DNA of 64,000 bases from Chrysemys picta bellii (taxonomy: Eukaryota; Chordata; Testudines; Emydidae). Position 1 is the first letter of the stretch. Each line of letters begins with the position of its first letter. Of the stretch, positions 58,144-64,000 are shown piece by piece. Below the pieces are notes generated by a model. It ran no database searches, was not told the origin of the DNA, and saw only the letters and a program-made list of their open reading frames with translations. A program made the position numbers and the translations under genes. The stretch is taken from the NCBI RefSeq assembly GCF_011386835.1, contig NC_088791.1, positions 53,649,498 to 53,713,497 on the forward strand, given 5' to 3'.

Positions 58144-59560
58144 ATGGAATCAGGTCCAGGGTCTGTCACTGTGTTACTCTTTGCCATAGGGGCACTCCTC
58201 TCATTGACTCCCATTTCCCCCCCAGGCACATGCGGGATGGAGAAAAATCCCTACCAACTTAGAAACAAATACATATAAGGCCCTGAAGGTTTGCTTTGCC
58301 CAAGAGTTTAACCTCTCTAACTGCTGGGTATGCTCCCAAATCCGGCACCACGCGGCAGGGTTACCTTGGAGGGTGGTCCCCCAAAATTGGTCAGATATCT
58401 GCTGGGGATGGTTCAGTAGGGAAAAAATACCTTGGGTACCCCCTGGTCGCAAAACTGCACCATTGAATCCCAGTATGCATTAAGGGACGACCCCTGGAAG
58501 CCGCAGGCCAATTCAACACATCTCCCTTCCCCTATTAGGCTGCAGTCAGTGGCCCCCGTGTTGGTGTGCTATCGACAGTTCAAGTCTAGCAATCACACCT
58601 GGCCCGCTGGAAATAGCACCTGTCAGTATTATTTATCCCCTGACAGTGACACTTCCATCCCTGTCTATGTTAACGGCAGATCCGACTCTACCGCCCGGTT
58701 CGGAGCGTTTAGTGACACCCAAACAAGTAGATGGAGTAGTGGTTATAATGGCTTGGTAGGGAATGGCCACTCCTTTTACATTTGTGGTACCTCTGCCTAT
58801 AAGTGGCTACCGCATCGGTGATATGGAAGCTGCTATCTAGAATATCTTGCCCCTCCCCTTCGTGTCCTCCCTAAACTGCCCCCTGGCCACCCCAGACAGC
58901 GTAGATCTTTGTATACCGCCCCAGAGCCCATTAAGAAAGGAAACAGGTTGGGTATGATCCTCCTCCCATCCTATGGGGTGGGACGGCTGGCTCAATTTTA
59001 TCGTAGGCTCTCTGTGTTTCTCACCAAGTTCGCCAATGAAACCTTGGCCATAGAAAAAAGCCTTAACTCAGAGCTTTACCAGCTCCGGTTGCTGTCCCTG
59101 CAAAACAGACAGGCCTTAAATTATGTTTTAGCCTCCCAGGGTGGGGTGTGTGCCCTTATTAGGAGTGAATGTTGTACTTATGTCCCGGAAAACTCACAGG
59201 ACATTAACAAACATGTCCTGTCGGCCGAACAGGCTTTCGAGCTGTGGAAGGCCCAGGAAAGGGAACCCACGGTTTTCGATTCCCTTTGGAGTTGGTTGCC
59301 CGACCTGGGAGGACTGGGGGGGTGGCCTTGTGCGTCTCCTCCTCACAGGTGTGGTACTGTGCCTGGTCACCCTCCTCCTGATCGCTTGTTTTAATATGCT
59401 CCTCAGTAAGCTTTTTGCCCCCGTTCCCCAAAAGTCCCGACATGCCCTCTCATTTATAACCCCAGCTCCATGGCACTCAATCATATCTTGTCCACAGAAT
59501 ATGAGAAAACTCAGCCAAAGGCTTGTTGAGTATTCTCAAAGGAGGGAGTTGTTGGTGTAG
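58144..59560 (+). pseudogene. env: ERV env remnant (surface and transmembrane)
   Basis: ATG 58144 begins a hydrophobic signal-like segment (VTVLLFAIGALLSLTPI). The frame ends at 58276-58278. The next part is in another frame and holds NLSNCWVC (58322-58333), the CXXC motif of gamma-type surface subunits. The frame returns near 58435 and has a TGA at 58819-58821. A furin-like RQRR lies at 58894-58905. The transmembrane subunit has a CX6CC motif (59149-59175) in the usual place after a heptad-like helix. A frame change occurs near seven G at 59316-59322. The membrane span LLLTGVVLCLVTLLLIACF and cytoplasmic tail are in the second frame. The stop overlaps the LTR start. Several N-glycosylation sites (NST, NHT, NWS) remain. 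Described as a relic only. Confidence 0.86.
59538..59549 (+). promoter_or_regulatory. ERV polypurine tract
   Basis: caaaggagggag(t) lies directly before the 3' LTR, where plus-strand DNA synthesis would start. Confidence 0.8.
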
Positions 59561-60379
59561 GCATAACCCTAGGTACCTCAGGAGGGTGGAAGACCATGAG
59601 TGTCGATGAAGCCTTCCTGCACTAGGCCTAAATGAACCAAAGTCCTTCCATGTTTAAACTCTAATCGACCTCAAAAGCCAGATGCAGAAATTGAAATGTG
59701 TAACAGCCAGTTATCAGGTGCAGCACCGCTCATACCCAGGGCCAGCTCCAGGGTTTTGGCCGTCCCAAGCAGCTGAAAACAAAAAAACAAAAAAAGCCGC
59801 AATCGCAATCGCGATCTGCGGCGGCAATTCGGTGGGAGGTCCTTAGCTCCCAGGCGGAATGAGGGACCGTCCACCGAATTGCTGCCAAATACCTGGATGT
59901 GCCGCCCCTCCCTGGAGTGCCCGCCCCAAGCACCTGCTTGCCAAGCTGGTGCCTGGAGCCGGTCCTGCTCATACCGGTGCCAAGCGGTAATAATGAGGCC
60001 TGCATACTTCTGGCTGAAAGCCAAAATAACAAATCAAAGGAAAGGGACAAGATAATAATTCAAGGAGAAGTTACTAACAAGCTGGACTTCTAGCCACCAA
60101 GATGATTTAACTGCTTAAATGTAATTGCTTGCTACTTGCTTAATGTAAACTATTATAAAAGGAAGGGGGGGAGAGAAGGAAAGAGCTTAGCTGTAAAATG
60201 TATAAAAAAAAGCTGCTTATGATGGTGTGCTTAATCTGAGACGTGCCAGTCTCCTTGCACCACTTTGAGATCTCAAATAAACTTTGATTGCTTCTCCACC
60301 CTGGTGTGTTCATTGACGTGAAGCACACCAGGCAACGAACCCAGCTGTTTCTTTCCTCGGGCACTCTGTGCCAGCAACA
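59550..60379 (+). repeat. ERV 3' LTR with nested MITE
   Basis: Matches the 5' LTR from tgttggtgtag to ccagcaaca when the 231-bp MITE and its 8-bp duplication are removed. The TATA-like tataaaaaa and the aataaa signal are kept. Confidence 0.92.
59737..59967. mobile_element. hAT MITE family A, copy 5, inside the 3' LTR
   Basis: Starts cagggccagctccagg and ends ctggagccggtcctg. The exact duplication ctcatacc lies at 59729-59736 and 59968-59975. The 5' LTR shows the empty site (ctcagacc). A-rich and CpG-rich interior with cgcaatcgcgatctgcggcg. Confidence 0.93.
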
Positions 60380-60383
60380 AGAT

Positions 60384-61079
60384 TTACCGTATTGTTTGAA
60401 TAGCCTCTGTTGTTCTTATGAGGCATGACAGCTCTTATTTTACAGTACTTAAATCGTGTGAGGTGACAGGCAGACACCTACTGGAAATAACAATATAGGC
60501 ATAAATAACGTGTATCTGCATGATTCCTGCATTGCATAAACACATTAAGGTAGCCATGTCTTTCAGATTTACTCTCCTTGGTATCTCAATACCTATGTTA
60601 TTTGGGCAATATGAGGTTTCAGGACAAATTTATGATGATTGCCTGTTTTCCACATTCTTTATGGAGTGCCCCTCCCTCTCTCGAATGATGTGACTGACTC
60701 ACTAACAATCCACAGTGTGAAAATCACTGTCAGTTTCTTCGTCAGTGGAGATTTGTGCATGAGAGAGAAAAAGTTCACATTATCATCAATGTAATGAAAT
60801 TCAGACACAGTGCCTGTCTCTCCTCCCATGGGCTTGGTGGAATATTTTGGGAGCCCTGATGTTTTCTGCTCATATTTTAAAAGGTTTCATACAATGTACA
60901 TATCTTGTACCAATGCAAAAATCCATCAGATATACCACATAACAGTCATCTGGCGTGGGTTTATGTGGGAACATGAGTGCAATGAGGAAAGCAAGAATGA
61001 TACTGTGGTTAGGACACAGCGCTGAGAGCCTAGAGACCTGGTTGTGCCTCAGATTGTTTGTATAACCATGGGCAACTCT
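60384..61079. other. Intergenic stretch, nothing recognised
   Basis: Non-coding flank of the provirus. Confidence 0.4.
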
Positions 61080-61089
61080 CTTGCCTTAG

Positions 61090-61251
61090 GTTTCAGAGTG
61101 GTAGCCGTGTTAGTCTGTATCAGCAAGAAGAACGAGGAGTCCTTATGGCACCTTAGAGATGAACAAATTTATTTGAGCACACTAGTTATGCGACCCCCAA
61201 GCATGCTCAAATAAATTTGTTAGTCTCTAAGGTGCCACAAGTTCTTTTTCC
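61090..61251. mobile_element. Penelope-like palindromic insert with 10-bp TSD
   Basis: An exact cttgccttag duplication (61080-61089, 61252-61261) surrounds a head gtggtagccgtgttagtctg and two inverted arms: tggcaccttagagatgaaca against tgttagtctctaaggtgcca. Same family as 35588 and 37011. Confidence 0.82.
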
Positions 61252-61261
61252 CTTGCCTTAG

Positions 61262-63105
61262 TTTTCCCAAACAGGAACACTACTTACCTTCTTCACAGGA
61301 GTGGTAGGAGAATAAATTAATTAATCTAAACTGCAACGGATGAGAAAAGTTCTTGCAAAAGTGCATACAAAATGTTACAGGGCAGCCTCAAAGGGGTGGT
61401 TTGCCCCAAGGCTCCACTCTTATCTTACAGCTGTGAATGCAACTGGGGCTAAGATTGGGCCCAGAGAGTAGGAGGTGGGAAAGAAGTTACCATGATTGCA
61501 CTGAAAATGTTTCTACCATTTTGAAAGATTTCACTGGTTTGCAAGATATTTCCTATTTGCACAATGGGGAATACTGACAGCATTGATACACATGCCTAGG
61601 CAAGCAGAAACATTTTAAAATGCAATCACTGTTGATTGGAGGGGAAAAGGATAATGGAGACAGAGTAGGGCACAAGACATGGAGAGAGAAAGTGAGAAAA
61701 TAGAATGGGGAGCCTGGGAAACAAAGTCAGTTTCTAACATTTATTAGCAGACATCCTGTTGCCTGCAAAGGCATTTAATCCAGTTCCTTTTTTCAGAAAG
61801 GGTAAAGAAATCAGAATGAAGGTTGTACACACATTAGACATGCCCGATTGCTGAAATTTGCTGTAGTTGCATGAATATTTGTTTCATTTATTTGTACACA
61901 AGTGACAAAATGTGTAAGTTAAACTGACCCCACTTGGGCTGACACATAACACTGCATGCACTTCCCTCTGGCTGGTTACCTTATCCTAGTTGGCAGCTAT
62001 AGCAAACTCATTAAGCTCTAATGTGGACCAGCCACTAGAAAGGGACAAAGACCCACATTCTCCTAAATTGAGTTACACAACAACAATTTAAATATTTACC
62101 CTAAGAACCAACTGTGTCAAATTCAGCCTTTGGATTTCATGATGAATTTGGCCTGTTGAGGGAATTTATTCCTGATATTCACATAGCTAGAACTTATTAG
62201 CATATTTATCCCTGCATTGTGGTGTGCAGCCATGACATATACCTTACCTTACTCAGACAGAGTCTAGAGAACACTGACACAAGAAAGATGTTTCAGCTCC
62301 ACATTGTACTTCTGATGGAGTCCACTGAAAAGCGAAGCACTTGTTCTTGCATGGCAGAAGAAGAACTCATGCTGCTATTGCCCTGGGGGCATAATGCACC
62401 ACTTTTCATTAGATCAGTAGATAAAACTCTACATAAATTTAAAGCCAAAAATCTTGCAAATACCAGGTATTGAAGTAAAAGGAATAAAAACACATGGGGC
62501 TCTTCAGTCAAGCCTCACTTACCGCATCCCATTCTCCTTCATCCCCATCTACCACATCCAGCTTTGTGCCAGTGGGAGATGAAGGATGGATGATGGCAGT
62601 AGTAGCAGCAAGACACTACCTAAAAAGCATTCTCCTTCCCATTCATCCCCAAGATACAATTCTGCTAACGGCAGTGATGCATGAAGAAAGGGTTGTAGGA
62701 GTTTGATATGAAAATGTAGACTGTGGCTTCAGATGATTATAACGTATTGCATAAATAAATGAGATGAATCTGTAAAATAGACCGTTCAGTTTAAATTGGG
62801 AAAACTGAGGGCAGTATGTGTTCTCTCATGCAATTATCATATATGCCATACAGACTACAGATAGATTAGAGTACAGAAGCTCTGTAGGAGAGAAAGAAGG
62901 CAAAAGTTTCTGTTGTGACACCCTGGGCCAGAATTTAAGTGTTTGAAACTTAACTAGCTGTATTAGAACTAAATATCTAAGACACTAACTAAAAGAGGGA
63001 GAGATCAAGTAGATAGATTACTGGGTCTACACCAATGTACAGTTGAGTTATCTCATTAATAAGTCCTCAAGGCCGTGAGGAAGCTAATCCAGATAGAAAC
63101 CAAGC
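61262..63105. other. Intergenic stretch, nothing recognised
   Basis: Non-coding. Frames near 62219-62706 have no recognisable domain. Confidence 0.4.
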
Positions 63106-63113
63106 CCTGGATC

Positions 63114-63311
63114 CAGGGCCAGCTCCAGGGTTTTGGCCGCCCCAAGCAGCCAAAAAAAAAAAAGAAGCCGCGATCGCGATCGGCAATTCGCTCCGAGCGG
63201 GAGTGAGGGACCGTCCGCCGAATTGCTGCCGAATAGCTGGACCTGCTGCCCCTCTCCGGAGTGGCCACCCCAAGCACCTGCTTGCCAAGCTGGTGCCTGG
63301 AGCCGGCCCTG
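63114..63311. mobile_element. hAT MITE family A, copy 6
   Basis: Exact duplication cctggatc (63106-63113 and 63312-63319). Ends cagggccagctccagg and ctggagccggccctg. The interior contains gccgcgatcgcgatcgg. Very similar to copy 5, apart from a shorter A tract and small indels. Confidence 0.92.
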
Positions 63312-63559
63312 CCTGGATCCTGCAGAAATAACCATGCAGGTGGACTCCTGTATTGGCACAGAGCCCCAATTGGCTATGTGTGGTACAGAAGTCTGTCCAT
63401 GCAGCCTTTTAAAAATATATTAGGAACAAGAATCCTGACAACGGTACTGATCCATTACTAGATGGAAAGGATAGAATTATCCATAATCATGCAGAAAAGG
63501 CACATGTATTTGGACAGATGATACAGTCTCATCATAAATGGATACAAATCTGACATCAG

Positions 63560-64000
63560 GAATCATAACATTCAAAAACCGGTAGGAGAACACTTCAATC
63601 TCTCTGGTCACTCAATAACAGCCCTAAAAGTGGCAATTCTTCAACAAAAAAACTTCAAAAACAGACTTCAACGTGAAGCTGCAGGACTGGAATTAATTTG
63701 CAAACTAGATACCATCAGATTAGGCCTGAATAAAGACTGGGAGTGGTTAGGTCATTACAAAACCTAAACTTAATTTTCCAATACTAATTTCTCCCTACTG
63801 TTACTCACACCTTCTTGTCAACTGTCTGCAATGGGCTACTGTCTTACCACTTCAAAAGAGATTTTTCCTCCCTTGGTATCCTTCTGTTAATTGATTTCTC
63901 TCGTTAGACTGACCTCACATTTGGTAAAGCAACCCCCATCCTTTCATGTATTTATACCTGCTCCTGTATTTTTCACTTCATGCATCTGATGAAGTGGGCT
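63560..64000 (+). pseudogene. Penelope-like element 3' part with GIY-YIG tail
   Basis: A frame from about 63578 to TAA near 63766 reads KPVGEHFNLSGHSITALKVA, with IRLGLNKDWEW near its end. The 'PVGEHFN-x-x-GHS' and 'K...LGLN' pattern is that of the C-terminal GIY-YIG endonuclease of Penelope-like retroelements. The upstream half of the domain is decayed or missing. After the stop, an AT-rich 3' UTR leads to gcatctgatgaagtgggct at the window edge, the same sequence that begins the palindromic inserts at 35588. This links those inserts to Penelope. Truncated by the window end. Confidence 0.65.

Larger units (their letters stand above)
52068..60379 (+). mobile_element. Full-length endogenous retrovirus, defective, ERV-N type
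   Basis: Two LTRs (52068-52666 and 59550-60379) flank a primer site, gag, pol, env and a polypurine tract. The provirus is bounded by the 4-bp duplication agat (52064-52067 and 60380-60383), the size used by gammaretroviruses. One zinc knuckle in Gag, a YVDD reverse transcriptase, a CWVC motif in the surface protein and CX6CC in the transmembrane protein agree with a gamma-like virus. LTRs differ at roughly 25 of about 595 aligned positions by eye (about 4%), apart from a MITE in the 3' LTR. Every gene has stops and frame changes, so this copy cannot make virus. Confidence 0.92.

Noticed and set aside
59194..59484. Minus-strand frames within env
   Set aside because: Antisense shadows with no motif.

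Overview
The window looks like nuclear DNA of a cryptodiran turtle. The evidence is the repeat content: a tRNA-derived SINE whose body I recognise as the turtle Cry type, CR1 non-LTR elements with the usual sauropsid tail, Penelope-like fragments, and several hAT and Harbinger-like MITE families. The species call rests on recalled repeat families, not on a search. I found no host gene exon, no rRNA or tRNA gene and no CRISPR array. Essentially all recognisable coding sequence belongs to mobile elements. | Layout: 1-23.6 kb is AT-rich intergenic DNA with scattered MITEs. These include four copies of one hAT MITE family with 8-bp target-site duplications (TSDs), a 1.8-kb Harbinger-like element carrying a truncated Myb/SANT-like reading frame, and LTR-like pieces. 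23.64-33.44 kb is a very GC-rich, nearly intact two-ORF LINE on the minus strand. It has a zinc-knuckle ORF1, then an AP-endonuclease plus reverse-transcriptase ORF2 that starts inside the ORF1 stop codon (ATGA). Features suggest the Tx1 branch of the L1 group. Its 5' side holds G-runs, 39-bp and 75-bp tandem repeats and an unexplained plus-strand ORF. 34-38 kb is a CR1 copy interrupted by two Penelope-type palindromic inserts and an LTR-like insert. 40-51 kb holds MITEs, two solo LTRs with exact 5-bp TSDs, a fossil hAT transposase and another retroviral LTR nested in a hAT-like repeat. 52.07-60.38 kb is a full-length but broken endogenous retrovirus with both LTRs, a 4-bp TSD, a primer site resembling tRNA-Asn, gag, pol, env and a polypurine tract. 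Its 3' LTR contains a hAT MITE. The last 4 kb holds more Penelope-like and MITE copies, ending in a Penelope GIY-YIG tail cut by the window edge. | The parts form a nested record rather than a pathway. MITEs sit inside a retroviral LTR, a Harbinger-like element, a fossil hAT element and an older repeat, and Penelope fragments sit inside CR1. Shared TSDs give the order of insertion. The LINE is the most intact coding unit: only one in-frame stop and one frame change at a homopolymer separate its ORF2 from being open.
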